Shown: positions 1-9,295 of the stretch, piece by piece
Position numbering within the stretch: position 1 is the first letter of the stretch
How the letters are laid out: every line of letters starts with the position of its first letter
NCBI GenBank assembly: GCA_018607905.1
Contig: JABBAP010000039.1
Location: 1 to 64,000 of the forward strand
DNA length: 64,000 nucleotides
Direction: 5' to 3'
Source: Paracoccaceae bacterium
GTDB lineage: Bacteria > Pseudomonadota > Alphaproteobacteria > Rhodobacterales > Rhodobacteraceae
Notes under the pieces: model-generated
Told to the model about the DNA's origin: nothing
Databases searched by the model: none
What the model saw: only the letters and a program-made list of their open reading frames with translations
Position numbers and translations under genes: made by a program

Positions 1-166
1 ACGCCAGCTGAAAAGTTCGCCCAATGTGTTGCGTCGATCAGTTGAGCCCGCCGCCGTTCGCGTCGGATTGAAAATGGTGCATGTGCGCAAAGTGGTTTTC
101 GCAGGCATGTACCTTTGGACTCAAAGCCGTAATTCGACCACTTTCGTCAACCTAATAGTCCTGCCC

Positions 167-472
167 CTACCCCTTAACCAACCGCTCCACGCGCATCGTG
201 TCCAGATTGATCATCGCCTTCACCAACGGCGAAATGTTCTCTTTCCAGTGGTCCGATTGATACACCGCTTCGTACTGCGCCACGCGCTGCTCTTCGCTTT
301 CAAAATCCCGCGTCCAGACGTACAGATTGTCGTCCGCCTCGCCGCGATAGCGTGATGTGATCACCAGCCCAAGGGATTCTTGAAACGGGATGATTTCCTC
401 TTCCATCAGCTTGGCCCATGCGTCCATTTTGCCGTCCAAAACTTCGTAAATCCGTAATTCTGTAAATGCCAT
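167..472 (-). CDS. NIPSNAP family protein
   Basis: This 101-residue protein begins MAFTELRIYEVLDGKMDAW and fits the NIPSNAP fold, a small ferredoxin-like alpha/beta barrel often fused to or placed beside oxygenases and degradative enzymes. The family has no agreed reaction. The frame stays open upstream to about position 628, but the ATG at 472 is preceded by AGGAGGATAAA, an ideal ribosome-binding site, and the upstream extension would translate a repeat array. It is divergent from the aldehyde dehydrogenase that starts at 719. The fold call is fairly safe; the function is open. Confidence 0.8.
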   Translation of the reverse strand: MAFTELRIYEVLDGKMDAWAKLMEEEIIPFQESLGLVITSRYRGEADDNLYVWTRDFESEEQRVAQYEAVYQSDHWKENISPLVKAMINLDTMRVERLVKG

Positions 473-539
473 TTTATCCTCCTGTGTTGCGTAACAGCCT
501 AGCGCGCAACGCCCGAACGCAACAGCGTTAACTTTTGGG

Positions 540-590
540 GTGCCATACACGTGCCATACGCTTTGCATACCGTTTGCATACGCTTTGCAG
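540..590 (+). repeat. Tandem 10-11 bp unit array, copy A
   Basis: Units GTGCCATACAC, GTGCCATACGC, TTTGCATACC, GTTTGCATACGC and TTTGCAG follow one another, about one unit per helical turn. A GTTAAC site lies just to the left (527-532). The array sits between the divergent NIPSNAP and aldehyde dehydrogenase genes. The same array recurs at 54308-54386 and, inverted, at 62845-62895. This looks like multi-site protein binding DNA or a small dispersed element; its role is unknown. Confidence 0.75.
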
Positions 591-718
591 ACATTTATTT
601 GCCCCCAAAACGCAGCGTTCGCACCCAAACCTTACCCCACAGGCCGCTAACATTTGACACCCCCGACCACACGTATACAAATTCATCTTAGGACCCTTCA
701 CAGCCATCAGGAACCCCC

Positions 719-2176
719 ATGAAACAGCTTCCCGACCTTTGGTTTGATGCCACAAAATGCTTTATCAACGGTGAATGGGTCGCCCCGATTGGCGGCGAGC
801 AATTGGCCCTCACAGACCCCTCCACAGGCGCGGAAATCGGCTCTATCGCACGCGGGAAATCCGCCGATATCGATGCCGCCGTCGCCGCTGCCGAGGACGC
901 CCGCCACGGTGAATGGGGCCGCATGCCAGCCTTCGAAAAAGGTCGTATTTTGAACCGCTTAGGCCGTTTAATCCTCACCAAAACAGAAGAACTCGCACGG
1001 CTAGAGGCCATCGACGTCGGCAAGCCCTTGACCCAAGCGCGCAACGACGTCATCGCCATGGCCCGCTACATGGAATTTTATGCAGGCGCGGCGGATAAGG
1101 TGCACGGCGAGACCATTCCCTATCTCGACGGCTACACAGTGTACACAATGCGCGAGCCCCACGGCGTCACGGGCCACATCGTCCCGTGGAATTACCCCAT
1201 GCAGATCATCGGTCGCTCTGTTGGCGGCGCACTAACGATGGGCAACACCTGCGTGCTAAAACCCGCCGAAGAAGCCTGCCTAACCGCCCTAGCCTTCGCC
1301 GACCTCGCTCGCCAAGCCGGCCTGCCAAAAGGTGTGTTGAACGTCGTTCCTGGATTGGGCGCAGAAGCTGGAAAATCTCTTTCAAATCATAGAGGTATCC
1401 ACCATATGTCGTTCACAGGATCGGTAGGAACAGGGCAATCAATTCAATCCGCCGCCGCGCAAAATGTTATCCCAGTCACGCTCGAATTGGGCGGTAAATC
1501 CCCTCAACTTGTGTTCGACGACGCCGACATAGACGCGGCCCTACCCTTCCTCGTAAACTCAGGCATTCAGAACGCAGGTCAAACCTGCTCTGCGGCCTCA
1601 CGCATCCTCGTTCAACGGGGCGTTTACGACGAAGTCACCAGCAAAATGGCCGCTAAATATCGCGAATTACAAGTCGGCCCAGCCCTCCAAGACCTCAACG
1701 TCGGCCCGCTTATTTCCGCCCGTCAAAAAGACCTCGTCACAGGCTTTCTGGCCCAAGGAAACGACCTAAATATCGCCGCCACAGGCGAAATCATCGCGAC
1801 TGCACCCGCTGGCGGAAACTACATCGCCCCAACCTTGTATGAGGACGTCGCACCAGACCATCCCCTTGCTCAAAACGAAATTTTCGGCCCCGTGCAAACC
1901 ATCATTCCGTTTGATGACGAGGCCGAAGCGATCCAAATCGCCAACGGCACAGATTACGGCCTCGTTGCCTCCATCTGGAGTCAAAATGGCGCGCGCCAAT
2001 TCCGCCTCGCCAAGGCGCTCGACGCGGGTCAAGTTTTCATCAACAACTACGGCGCGGGGGGCGGTGTCGAACTGCCCTTTGGCGGCGTTGGCAAATCAGG
2101 ACACGGCCGTGAAAAAGGCTTCGAGGCGCTCTATGGTTTTTCCAAACTCAAAACAGTCGCAGCATTGCACGGATAA
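719..2176 (+). CDS. NAD(P)-dependent aldehyde dehydrogenase, betaine-aldehyde type
   Basis: This is a full-length 485-residue aldehyde dehydrogenase that oxidises an aldehyde to the acid with NAD(P)+. The oxyanion-hole Asn lies in PWNYP (about N158), the general base in VTLELGGKSP (about E256) and the catalytic Cys in NAGQTCSAAS (about C290). The C-terminal signature ELPFGGVGKSGHGRE resembles betaine-aldehyde and gamma-aminobutyraldehyde dehydrogenases, but substrate cannot be assigned from sequence alone. It stands alone after repeat array A, and a thioesterase gene follows after 4 bp, so the two are probably co-transcribed. Confidence 0.9.
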   Translation: MKQLPDLWFDATKCFINGEWVAPIGGEQLALTDPSTGAEIGSIARGKSADIDAAVAAAEDARHGEWGRMPAFEKGRILNRLGRLILTKTEELARLEAIDVGKPLTQARNDVIAMARYMEFYAGAADKVHGETIPYLDGYTVYTMREPHGVTGHIVPWNYPMQIIGRSVGGALTMGNTCVLKPAEEACLTALAFADLARQAGLPKGVLNVVPGLGAEAGKSLSNHRGIHHMSFTGSVGTGQSIQSAAAQNVIPVTLELGGKSPQLVFDDADIDAALPFLVNSGIQNAGQTCSAASRILVQRGVYDEVTSKMAAKYRELQVGPALQDLNVGPLISARQKDLVTGFLAQGNDLNIAATGEIIATAPAGGNYIAPTLYEDVAPDHPLAQNEIFGPVQTIIPFDDEAEAIQIANGTDYGLVASIWSQNGARQFRLAKALDAGQVFINNYGAGGGVELPFGGVGKSGHGREKGFEALYGFSKLKTVAALHG

Positions 2177-2180
2177 AAAC

Positions 2181-2594
2181 TTGACCAATTACATCAACAC
2201 CCACGCCTTCACCGTCCGCCCCTCCGATTGCGATCCGCTCGGTCACATGAATGTCGCGCGCTACCTCGATGGCTGCTCGGACGCAGGGTTCACCTTGCAA
2301 GCGGCATGGTCCCTCACACCAGAGGACATCCGCGATGGACGCCAGTTGGCCTTTGTTGTGGTCAACGCCAACTCCAATTTCATCCAAGAGCTCCGCATCG
2401 GCGAGCACGTGCAAATCCGATCCGAACTGATCAAAATCGGCACCAAATCCTGCACGGTCTGTCACCACTTTTTCCTCGGCGAGGTCGAGGTCTTCAACTC
2501 CACCTTCACCCTCGTTTTGATGAACCTGAAAACCCGCCAAGCCGAAGCAATCCCTGATGATCTTCGCGCCGCACTTCTGGCTGCTCATGCTTAA
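2181..2594 (+). CDS. Acyl-CoA thioesterase, 4HBT hotdog family
   Basis: A hotdog-fold protein of 137 residues. DCDPLGHMNVARYLD is the typical 4HBT active-site segment, with Asp plus a Gly-His-Met-Asn turn. It probably hydrolyses an acyl-CoA or aroyl-CoA thioester in the cytoplasm. No ATG is available before this motif other than one inside the preceding gene, so the TTG at 2181, 4 bp after the aldehyde dehydrogenase stop, is the likely start. Its end overlaps the next gene by 8 bp, which suggests an operon. The precise substrate is unknown. Confidence 0.75.
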   Translation: MTNYINTHAFTVRPSDCDPLGHMNVARYLDGCSDAGFTLQAAWSLTPEDIRDGRQLAFVVVNANSNFIQELRIGEHVQIRSELIKIGTKSCTVCHHFFLGEVEVFNSTFTLVLMNLKTRQAEAIPDDLRAALLAAHA

Positions 2595-3747
2595 AATCAG
2601 CAACAAACAGGCGCGTGCGCTCTGGCTCCATACCAACGGATTGTCCCTGCCCCAAACGGGCCCAGCGGACCCGCTTCAAATCATTACCGACCTTGGTTTT
2701 GTGCAGATCGACACGATCCGAAACGTCACCCGCGCGCACCACCATATTTTATGGTCGCGCAACGCAAATTACCGCGAAAAACAACTTTGGCCGCTACTTG
2801 GCAAAGACCGTTCACTCTTTGAACATTTCACCCACGATGCCTCCCTGATCCCGATGGAATTTTACCCGATGTGGGCCCGCCAATTTGCCCGAATGGGTGA
2901 AAAAGTTGCCAAGTGGTACCCTGCCAGCGGTGACAGTAAAATCAAAGACGACATCCTAAAACGCATCGAGGCTGAGGGCGCGCTTTCAACCCACGCCTTC
3001 GATACAAAAATCGAAGGTCCGCGCGAAATGTGGGCCCGACCACCGCACAAGAAAACTCTCGATATGATGTGGTACAATGGCGAGCTATCCACCTGTTTTC
3101 GCGAAAATTTCACCAAATTTTACAACCTCACCCACCGCGTAATTCCCCAACATTTGCGCACACCAACAACCGATGATGCAGGCCAAATTGATTGGCTGTG
3201 TAACGCCGCCATGCACCGTCTGTCTTTTGCCACGCAAGGCGAAATTCAACGATTTTGGGAGGCAATGGACGCTAAGGAAACCAAAGCGTGGACCACATCG
3301 CAAACCCACCTAATCCCCGTGGAAATCGAGCTGGCGGATAAGTCCACCCAGCCAGCATTCGCACATCCCGAAATCGAAACCCGCCTGCGCGACACGCCCG
3401 ATCCGACCAGCCGCCTGCGCATCCTCAACCCGTTTGATCCCGCCATCCGTGATCGCATCCGCCTGAACCGCTTGTTCGGGTTCGAATACGTCAACGAAAT
3501 GTTCGTCCCCGCCGCCAAACGTCGCTGGGGGTATTACGTCTATCCACTGTTAGAAAAAGACCGTTTCGTGGGTAGAATTGAACTAAAGGCAGACCGCAGC
3601 AAAGGCGAAATGTACGTCACGGGGTTCTGGCCTGAAAGCGGCGTCAAATGGCCCACAGCGCGCCACAAAAAACTCGATACCGAGCTTACCCGATTTGCCA
3701 AGCTGGCAGAATTAAGCCAGATCGAATGGCAGGTTCAGCGCCCCTGA
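2587..3747 (+). CDS. YcaQ/AlkZ-type winged-helix DNA glycosylase
   Basis: The 386-residue protein belongs to the HTH_42 (YcaQ/AlkX) family, whose characterised members unhook DNA interstrand crosslinks by removing alkylated purines. The catalytic Q-x-D motif is visible as FVQIDTI near residues 39-45, followed by TRAHHHILWSR. KKTLDMMWYNGELS fits the winged-helix region. An in-frame ATG exists 30 bp earlier, but the start at 2587 gives MLKISNKQARALWL, which matches how the family begins. It overlaps the thioesterase stop by 8 bp. Family assignment is confident; activity is inferred. Confidence 0.85.
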   Translation: MLKISNKQARALWLHTNGLSLPQTGPADPLQIITDLGFVQIDTIRNVTRAHHHILWSRNANYREKQLWPLLGKDRSLFEHFTHDASLIPMEFYPMWARQFARMGEKVAKWYPASGDSKIKDDILKRIEAEGALSTHAFDTKIEGPREMWARPPHKKTLDMMWYNGELSTCFRENFTKFYNLTHRVIPQHLRTPTTDDAGQIDWLCNAAMHRLSFATQGEIQRFWEAMDAKETKAWTTSQTHLIPVEIELADKSTQPAFAHPEIETRLRDTPDPTSRLRILNPFDPAIRDRIRLNRLFGFEYVNEMFVPAAKRRWGYYVYPLLEKDRFVGRIELKADRSKGEMYVTGFWPESGVKWPTARHKKLDTELTRFAKLAELSQIEWQVQRP

Positions 3748-3807
3748 CGTAACGGGCAGCTTGATTTTCGCGCTCCGACTGACAACGCTGTGAAAAAAGG
3801 AAACGCC

Positions 3808-4419
3808 ATGATCAAACTTCACCACCTCAATCGCTCCCGCTCACTTCGTATTCTCTGGCTTTTAGAAGAGCTCGGCGTCGAGTACGAAGCGATCCGCTAT
3901 GAACGCGACGCCAAAACCAACTTGGCCCCACCCGAATTGCTTAACCTGCATCCGCTGGGCAAATCCCCCGTCCTTGAAATTGATGGCCGCATGGTGATTG
4001 AATCCGCGGCGATTGTCGAAGCGATCTGTGCAAAACATGGCCAACACCTTGTTCCGCCCACCAATAGCGATGCCTACATCAGCCACATGGAACTCATGCA
4101 CTTCGCCGAGGGCTCGGTGATGCTTCCGATCTTGCTCAATCTTTACACCACAAAACTCGGTGACGGCGCGGCCCCCTTGCAGCCCCGCATCCAATCCGAA
4201 CTCAACAACCATTTTTCCTACATGGAACAAACCCTCCGCCCCTCTGGTCACTGGGTCAGCGATGGGCTCTCGGCCGCTGACATCATGCTGTCCTTCCCAG
4301 CCACAATCGTTTTGCGCTACGGCATGGGCGACCAATTCCCCAAAATCGCGGCATTCGTTGAATGGATGCAAAACCGCCCTGCCTTCAAAGCCGCCGTCGC
4401 AAAAGGCGGCGGTGACTAG
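3808..4419 (+). CDS. Glutathione S-transferase family protein
   Basis: This 203-residue protein has an N-terminal thioredoxin-like domain (IKLHHLNRSRSLRILWLLEE) with the cis-Pro/ESAAI glutathione-binding segment at PVLEIDGRMVIESAAIV, followed by an all-helical C-terminal domain. It is a cytosolic GST of bacterial beta-like type. The start chosen is the ATG after AAAAGGAAACGCC; an in-frame GTG 18 bp earlier lacks a ribosome-binding site. It precedes an SDR gene by about 50 bp. The substrate is unknown. Confidence 0.88.
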   Translation: MIKLHHLNRSRSLRILWLLEELGVEYEAIRYERDAKTNLAPPELLNLHPLGKSPVLEIDGRMVIESAAIVEAICAKHGQHLVPPTNSDAYISHMELMHFAEGSVMLPILLNLYTTKLGDGAAPLQPRIQSELNNHFSYMEQTLRPSGHWVSDGLSAADIMLSFPATIVLRYGMGDQFPKIAAFVEWMQNRPAFKAAVAKGGGD

Positions 4420-4470
4420 AACCGCCCCGAAAAACGCGCTAGCGTCAGAAAAACACCAAGGAGCCGAACC

Positions 4471-5217
4471 ATGAGACTTGCAGGAAAAACCGCCATCGTC
4501 ACGGGGGCCGCTTCTGGCTTTGGCGCTGGCATTGCGCTGAAATTCATTGCTGAGGGCGCCAAGGTAGTTGTCGCTGACATCAACGCAGATGGGGCAAACA
4601 CGACGGCCAAAACCCTTGGTGAAAACGCCATTCCTTGCCATGTGGATGTCGGCGATGGCGCGTCGATCAATGCCCTGCGCGACACCGCGCTTGAGGCGTT
4701 TGGCACCATCAACATTGTGGTGAATAACGCGGGCGTCACGCATTTACCAACCCCGATGGAAGACGTGTCCGAGGATGATTTTGATCGTGTTTACCGCGTG
4801 AATATGAAATCCATTTACTACATGGCCAAGGCGCTTGTTCCCCACATGAAAGCCGCCAAAACGGGCAATTTCCTGAACATTTCCTCTACTGCTGGCCTGT
4901 CGCCGCGCCCGAACCTCAATTGGTACAACGCCTCCAAAGGCTGGGTGAACACGGCCACCAAAACAATGGCTGTTGAGCTGGCCCCTTACGGCGTTCGCGT
5001 GAACGCGCTAAACCCCGTGGCTGGCGAAACGCCGCTGCTCGCCTCCTTCATGGGCGAAGACACCCCTGAACGGCGGGCAGCCTTCCTGTCGACCATCCCG
5101 CTGGGCCGGTTTTCCACGCCCGAGGACATGGCAAACGCCGCCACTTACCTGTGTTCAGACGAGGCCTCGATGATCACAGGCGTCTGCATGGAAGTCGACG
5201 GCGGACGCTGCATCTGA
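4471..5217 (+). CDS. SDR family NAD(P)-dependent oxidoreductase
   Basis: A classical short-chain dehydrogenase of 248 residues. It shows TGAASGFGAGI (nucleotide binding, about residues 11-21), NNAG (about 85-88), the catalytic Ser in NISSTAG (about 138-139) and Y152-x3-K156 in WYNASKG. Such enzymes interconvert alcohols and ketones; the best guess is a 3-oxoacyl-ACP reductase-like or glucose dehydrogenase-like enzyme of unknown substrate. The ribosome-binding site is AAGGAGCCGAACC. Its TGA overlaps the next ATG by one base, so translation of the peptidase is probably coupled. Confidence 0.9.
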   Translation: MRLAGKTAIVTGAASGFGAGIALKFIAEGAKVVVADINADGANTTAKTLGENAIPCHVDVGDGASINALRDTALEAFGTINIVVNNAGVTHLPTPMEDVSEDDFDRVYRVNMKSIYYMAKALVPHMKAAKTGNFLNISSTAGLSPRPNLNWYNASKGWVNTATKTMAVELAPYGVRVNALNPVAGETPLLASFMGEDTPERRAAFLSTIPLGRFSTPEDMANAATYLCSDEASMITGVCMEVDGGRCI

Positions 5218-6236
5218 TGAAGCCCGGTCCGCGCAATTTAATCACCGATGTCGCAGGCCTGCGCGTGGGCAACGCCGCAGACGAAACGCTTAAATCTGGC
5301 GCCACAGTCCTCCTTGGCGACAAACCCTTCATCGCCTCTGTCGCCGTGATGGGCGGCGCACCTGGAACCCGTGAAACAGACCTACTTGAACCTGACAAAT
5401 TGGTCGAATCCATCGACGCGCTTGTGCTCTCTGGCGGCTCCGCTTTTGGCCTAGATGCCGCAACTGGTGTACAAGAACGCCTGCGCCAAAATGGCCGCGG
5501 TTTCGCCCTTGGCCCCGCCATCATTCCCATCGTTCCCGCCGCCATCGTTTTTGATCTGCTAAACGGCGGCACCAAAGATTGGGATCGCAATCCATATTAC
5601 GATCTTGGCCTACAAGCCTATGATAACGCATCCGAAACCTTCGAAATCGGTACCGCTGGCGCGGGAACTGGCGCACTGACGGCGATGCACAAAGGCGGAC
5701 TCGGCTCGGCCTCTTTCCTCCTCGACAGCGGCCATACTGTCGGCGCGCTTGTCGTCGCTAATCCAGTGGGGTCAGTCACCCAACCCAACACCCGCAACTT
5801 CTGGGCGGCCCCCTTTGAAGTCGATGATGAATTCGGTGGCTTTGGAGCCAGCACCCAAACAGGTATCTCCGCCCCGGAACCCAGCCGCAAGGCCGCCGCA
5901 ATGGCAAAATTTGGCCGCATCCCCGAAACCGCGCCAACCAACACAACAATTGCAATCGTCGCCACGGACGCGCCACTCACCAAGGCCGAATGCAAACGCC
6001 TCGCGACCGCCGCCCACGATGGCATGGCGCGCGCAATAATGCCAAGCCACACACCCCACGACGGTGATTTGATCTTCGCACTTTCAACAACCCCGCGAAC
6101 CGCCGAAAAACCTGCGGATCTAACAACGCTCGGCAACGCCGCCGCCCATTGCCTCAGCCGCGCAATTGCACGCGCAGTCTACCACGCAATACCCGCCAAA
6201 AACGATCTGCTCCCGACTTGGTCACAAAAGGCTTAA
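5217..6236 (+). CDS. P1 family peptidase (DmpA/NylC-like Ntn hydrolase)
   Basis: This 339-residue protein belongs to the S58/P1 family of self-cleaving N-terminal nucleophile hydrolases, which includes DmpA aminopeptidase and the nylon oligomer hydrolase NylC. Features are LSGGSAFGLDA near residue 72, GTAGAGTGALTAMHKGGLG near 146-163, and TNTTIAIVAT near 241, where autocleavage before a Thr nucleophile is expected by analogy with NylC. The start overlaps the SDR stop (TGATG). It probably acts on small peptides or amides. Peptidase specificity is not predictable. Confidence 0.85.
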   Translation: MKPGPRNLITDVAGLRVGNAADETLKSGATVLLGDKPFIASVAVMGGAPGTRETDLLEPDKLVESIDALVLSGGSAFGLDAATGVQERLRQNGRGFALGPAIIPIVPAAIVFDLLNGGTKDWDRNPYYDLGLQAYDNASETFEIGTAGAGTGALTAMHKGGLGSASFLLDSGHTVGALVVANPVGSVTQPNTRNFWAAPFEVDDEFGGFGASTQTGISAPEPSRKAAAMAKFGRIPETAPTNTTIAIVATDAPLTKAECKRLATAAHDGMARAIMPSHTPHDGDLIFALSTTPRTAEKPADLTTLGNAAAHCLSRAIARAVYHAIPAKNDLLPTWSQKA

Positions 6237-6239
6237 GGG

Positions 6240-6272
6240 TTTCTTTTGTCTAAAAATACTCGCGCCGCAGGC
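6240..6272 (+). repeat. Rhodobacteraceae-type 3' intergenic element, copy 1
   Basis: TTTCTTTTGTCTAAAAATACTCGCGCC lies directly after the P1 peptidase stop and before the convergent argF end. It matches elements at 39426 and, on the minus strand, at 41875-41910. I recall this TTTCTTCTGGCTAAAAATACTCC pattern as common downstream of genes in Rhodobacteraceae. It may mark transcript ends, but no strong hairpin plus T-tract is visible here. Confidence 0.55.
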
Positions 6273-6274
6273 TC

Positions 6275-7201
6275 TTAAACGCCCAAACAATGCCGCATGA
6301 TCGCCTTTTGCGCATGCAAACGGTTCTCAGCCTCATCAAAGATCACCGACGCAGGCCCATCCATCACCGATGACGTGGCCTCTTCCTCGCGGTGCGCAGG
6401 CAAACAGTGCATGAACAACGCATCATCCTTGGCATGGGACATCAGCGCATCATTCACCTGATATCCGCGCAGCATATTATGACGCCGCTCTTTCGTGCTT
6501 TGGCTGTCATGCATCGACACCCAAGTATCCGCCACAACCAAATCCGCACCCTGAACGGCCTTTTCAGCATCGCGCTCGATATCAATGCGCACACCCGCTT
6601 TGCGCGCCAATCCGACAAACTCATCCTCTGGATCCAACTGCGCTGGCCCAGTGAAGGTTAGATCAAACTGAAACTGCGCCGCTGCATGCAAGAAAGACGC
6701 GCACACATTGTTGCCATCTCCACACCACACAACTTTTTTGCCCTTAATCGGCCCGCGATGTTCCTCAAAGGTCATCACGTCGGCCATAATCTGGCAGGGG
6801 TGCGTGCGATCCGTCAGCCCGTTAATCACAGGCACATCCGCGTATTCCGCCATTTCTAACAGCACGCTTTCATCAAAGGTTCGGATCATGATCAAATCGA
6901 CATAGCGCGACAAAACCCGCGCCGTGTCTGCGATCGTTTCGCCGTGTCCCAACTGCATATCAGCCCCAGACAAAACCATTGTTTCTCCGCCCATTTGGCG
7001 CGTACCCACATCAAACGAAATCCGCGTCCGTGTTGACGGTTTTTCAAAAATCAGCGCAACCATGTGTCCCGCCAACGGTTGCTCTGCGTCGAGCATCCCT
7101 TTGGGTTTTCCCGCACGCGCATCTTTCATCGCCTGCGCTTGATCCAAAATCACCCGCAGCGCGGCTGGGTCCGTTTTGTGTACATCCAGAAAATGCGTCA
7201 T
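6275..7201 (-). CDS. argF: Ornithine carbamoyltransferase
   Basis: This enzyme transfers the carbamoyl group of carbamoyl phosphate to ornithine, giving citrulline in arginine synthesis. The 308-residue protein has the carbamoyl-phosphate loop STRTR (residues 56-60), HPCQ in the central region, and the ornithine-binding HCLPAHR near residues 266-272. Its ATG overlaps the argD stop by 4 bases (ATGA), so it is translated from an argD-argF transcript. The length is typical. Confidence 0.97.
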   Translation of the reverse strand: MTHFLDVHKTDPAALRVILDQAQAMKDARAGKPKGMLDAEQPLAGHMVALIFEKPSTRTRISFDVGTRQMGGETMVLSGADMQLGHGETIADTARVLSRYVDLIMIRTFDESVLLEMAEYADVPVINGLTDRTHPCQIMADVMTFEEHRGPIKGKKVVWCGDGNNVCASFLHAAAQFQFDLTFTGPAQLDPEDEFVGLARKAGVRIDIERDAEKAVQGADLVVADTWVSMHDSQSTKERRHNMLRGYQVNDALMSHAKDDALFMHCLPAHREEEATSSVMDGPASVIFDEAENRLHAQKAIMRHCLGV

Positions 7202-8376
7202 TGCTTGGCCTCGATTGCGCTTGCCGCTTGGTCCAACAAATCAACCGCTAGACCGATTTCGGCGTCCGACATGTTCAGCGGTGGCAACAGGCGGATCACA
7301 TTATCCCCACCCGGCACGGTCAACACACCCGCATCGTATCCTGCAAGCACCACATCCATATTCGTGACCTTGCACTTCACCCCGATCATCAAACCAAGGC
7401 CGCGCACGTCTTCAAACACATCGGGATGGCTCGCAACCAGCCCTTCCAGTTTTTGGCGAAACAGCCCCGCTTTGCCGTTCACGCTCGCCAAAAACGCATC
7501 ATCCGCAACGATATCCATCACCGCGCCGCCAACAGCACAGGCCATCGGATTGCCGCCATAAGTCGAACCGTGCGTCCCCGCAACCATGCCGCTCGCCGCG
7601 TCTTCGGTCGCCAAGCAAGCGCCGAGCGGAAATCCACCGCCAATACCCTTGGCAATCGCCATAATATCAGGCTCAATCCCCGCCCATTCATGGGCAAACA
7701 ATTTGCCTGTGCGCCCGACACCGCATTGAATTTCATCAAAAATCAGCAAAATACCGTGCTGATCACACAAATCGCGCAGGCCCTTAAGGCATTGATCAGG
7801 GATCGGGATAATCCCACCTTCGCCTTGCACAGGTTCCACCAAAATCGCCGCTGTTGTCTCATTCACCGCCGTTTCCAACGCATCGTGATCGCCAACCGTC
7901 AGCTGTTCAAACCCTGGCAACAACGGGCCAAACCCTTTGGTCAATTTCTCGGCCCCAGCCGCAGAAATCATGCCGAGCGAGCGCCCATGAAAGCTGTCCT
8001 TGAACGCGATGATATTCACCCGCTCTGGATTGCCTTTTTCATAGTGATATTTCCGCGCCATTTTCACTGCACATTCCATGCTTTCGGTGCCAGAGTTGGT
8101 GAAAAACACCGTGTCTGCAAAGGTATTATCCACCAGCTTTTCCGCCAGCGCCTGTTGGTTCGGGATCTGATACAGGTTCGAAGTATGCCACAACTGCGTC
8201 GCCTGATGCTGCAACACTTCAACCAGTTTTGGGTGCGCATGACCCAGCACATTCACGGCAATTCCCGCGCCCATATCCAGAAAACGTCGCCCCTGATCAT
8301 CCACAAGCCAGCTTCCTTCACCTTTGACAAAAGCCATTGGTGCGCGTCCGTATGTGGGTAAAATTGCAGGGATCAT
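7198..8376 (-). CDS. argD: Acetylornithine/succinyldiaminopimelate aminotransferase
   Basis: This PLP-dependent class III aminotransferase of 392 residues converts N-acetylglutamate semialdehyde to N-acetylornithine and often also serves lysine synthesis. [15 protein letters not shown] is the PLP phosphate-binding region, [14 protein letters not shown] holds the Asp that contacts PLP, and [13 protein letters not shown] carries the Schiff-base Lys. The start follows AAGGAAGACCTCG. A 60 bp upstream extension is open but has no better signal. It is the first gene of argD-argF. Confidence 0.96.
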   Translation of the reverse strand: MIPAILPTYGRAPMAFVKGEGSWLVDDQGRRFLDMGAGIAVNVLGHAHPKLVEVLQHQATQLWHTSNLYQIPNQQALAEKLVDNTFADTVFFTNSGTESMECAVKMARKYHYEKGNPERVNIIAFKDSFHGRSLGMISAAGAEKLTKGFGPLLPGFEQLTVGDHDALETAVNETTAAILVEPVQGEGGIIPIPDQCLKGLRDLCDQHGILLIFDEIQCGVGRTGKLFAHEWAGIEPDIMAIAKGIGGGFPLGACLATEDAASGMVAGTHGSTYGGNPMACAVGGAVMDIVADDAFLASVNGKAGLFRQKLEGLVASHPDVFEDVRGLGLMIGVKCKVTNMDVVLAGYDAGVLTVPGGDNVIRLLPPLNMSDAEIGLAVDLLDQAASAIEAKQ

Positions 8377-8575
8377 CGAGGTCTTCCTTTTGTATATTAA
8401 AGGCCAATCCGTGACGGATGATTGTGGCCAAGTCAATTGTGTTAGGGGTGGGTGTCAAACAAAAAAAGCCGCGTGCCGATGGGCAGCGGGTGATACAATT
8501 AGCGTCGGCGTCGCGACGAAATATGTGTTTTTGTGTTCAACATGGCGCTGACTTAATCCGCCGCCTGCCCGCGCG

Positions 8576-9175
8576 TCAAGCAGAGTTTGCGCCAACCGTT
8601 CCAAAGAACGCTCCTGAAGGAATGAACCGCGACATCTTTGCGGCTTGCGCCATACGCGCCTCACTCTCGCGCGTCCCGATCATCACAACCCCGCCACTTG
8701 GCATTTTCAACGGGTCCAAAACGGCACGAACCGCCGCGCGTGCGCCCGACCAGCCCAACACGCCCTCCACCTCTGGCGCAGCGCTCAAAAATGGCACCCC
8801 CGCCACATTTGAGACTTCACGTAAAAACGCGGCTGGCGCTTCTCCAGATGGCGCGAAACTCATCAGCGAAACATGCTCCAGCCTGCGCAATTTATCCTGC
8901 ACCGTGTCTGGCATTTCCAGCCGTTTGCGCAGTTTTAATTGCAATCCATCTACCGTAAACAGAAACCCGATCACATCGCGCCCAGACCCCAGCAAAATTG
9001 ATGCGTATTGCGGATATTCCAGCCCCAATTCCCGCGCCCGTCTGATCCGCGTGCGCACAACTTCGATCGGCATCCGTTTGCCAATCAACGCATTGCGCGA
9101 TTGCGTCCAGCACTGTTTTTGCCAGCCAAGGCCCAGTTGTTTTGGCCCGTTGTTATGCCCAATTCCCGCCACCAC
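8576..9175 (-). CDS. Conserved hypothetical protein
   Basis: A 199-residue soluble protein beginning MVAGIGHNNGPKQLGLGWQK. No signal peptide or membrane segment is seen. The N-terminal half is rich in basic residues (VVRTRIRRARELG), and the C-terminal half has the hydrophobic stretch SGGVVMIGTRESEARM. I do not recognise the family. The coding strand looks normal for the region and the frame stays open throughout, whereas the overlapping plus-strand frame of 289 codons is rich in Arg, Ser and Pro and looks like a shadow. It lies upstream of argD on the same strand, about 200 bp away. Confidence 0.65.
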   Translation of the reverse strand: MVAGIGHNNGPKQLGLGWQKQCWTQSRNALIGKRMPIEVVRTRIRRARELGLEYPQYASILLGSGRDVIGFLFTVDGLQLKLRKRLEMPDTVQDKLRRLEHVSLMSFAPSGEAPAAFLREVSNVAGVPFLSAAPEVEGVLGWSGARAAVRAVLDPLKMPSGGVVMIGTRESEARMAQAAKMSRFIPSGAFFGTVGANSA

Positions 9176-9295
9176 GGCCTCCTTACAGCTTTACAAAACC
9201 TGCGATCCGTCCCATTCCCCTGTCAAGCAATCGCCCTTTTGCCCTCGCCAAAAGGTATGCGCAGCCAGCATTCTGATCATTTCTTAGGCAATTCG

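Noticed and set aside
1-45. Possible C-terminal end of a plus-strand gene (14 codons then TGA)
   Set aside because: Too short to tell from chance and no recognisable residues. The stretch 46-166 also shows nothing.
540-590. CRISPR array
   Set aside because: Units of 10-12 bp without spacers and no cas genes in the window.
472-628. 52-residue N-terminal extension of the NIPSNAP gene
   Set aside because: It would translate repeat array A; a perfect ribosome-binding site precedes the internal ATG at 472.
8430-8458. TTGACA-type -35 on the minus strand before argD
   Set aside because: No acceptable -10 element at 16-18 bp.
8418-9287. 289-codon plus-strand frame opposite the hypothetical gene at 8576-9175
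   Set aside because: Composition rich in Arg, Ser, Pro and Thr as expected for a shadow frame; no ribosome-binding site; the minus frame is more protein-like.
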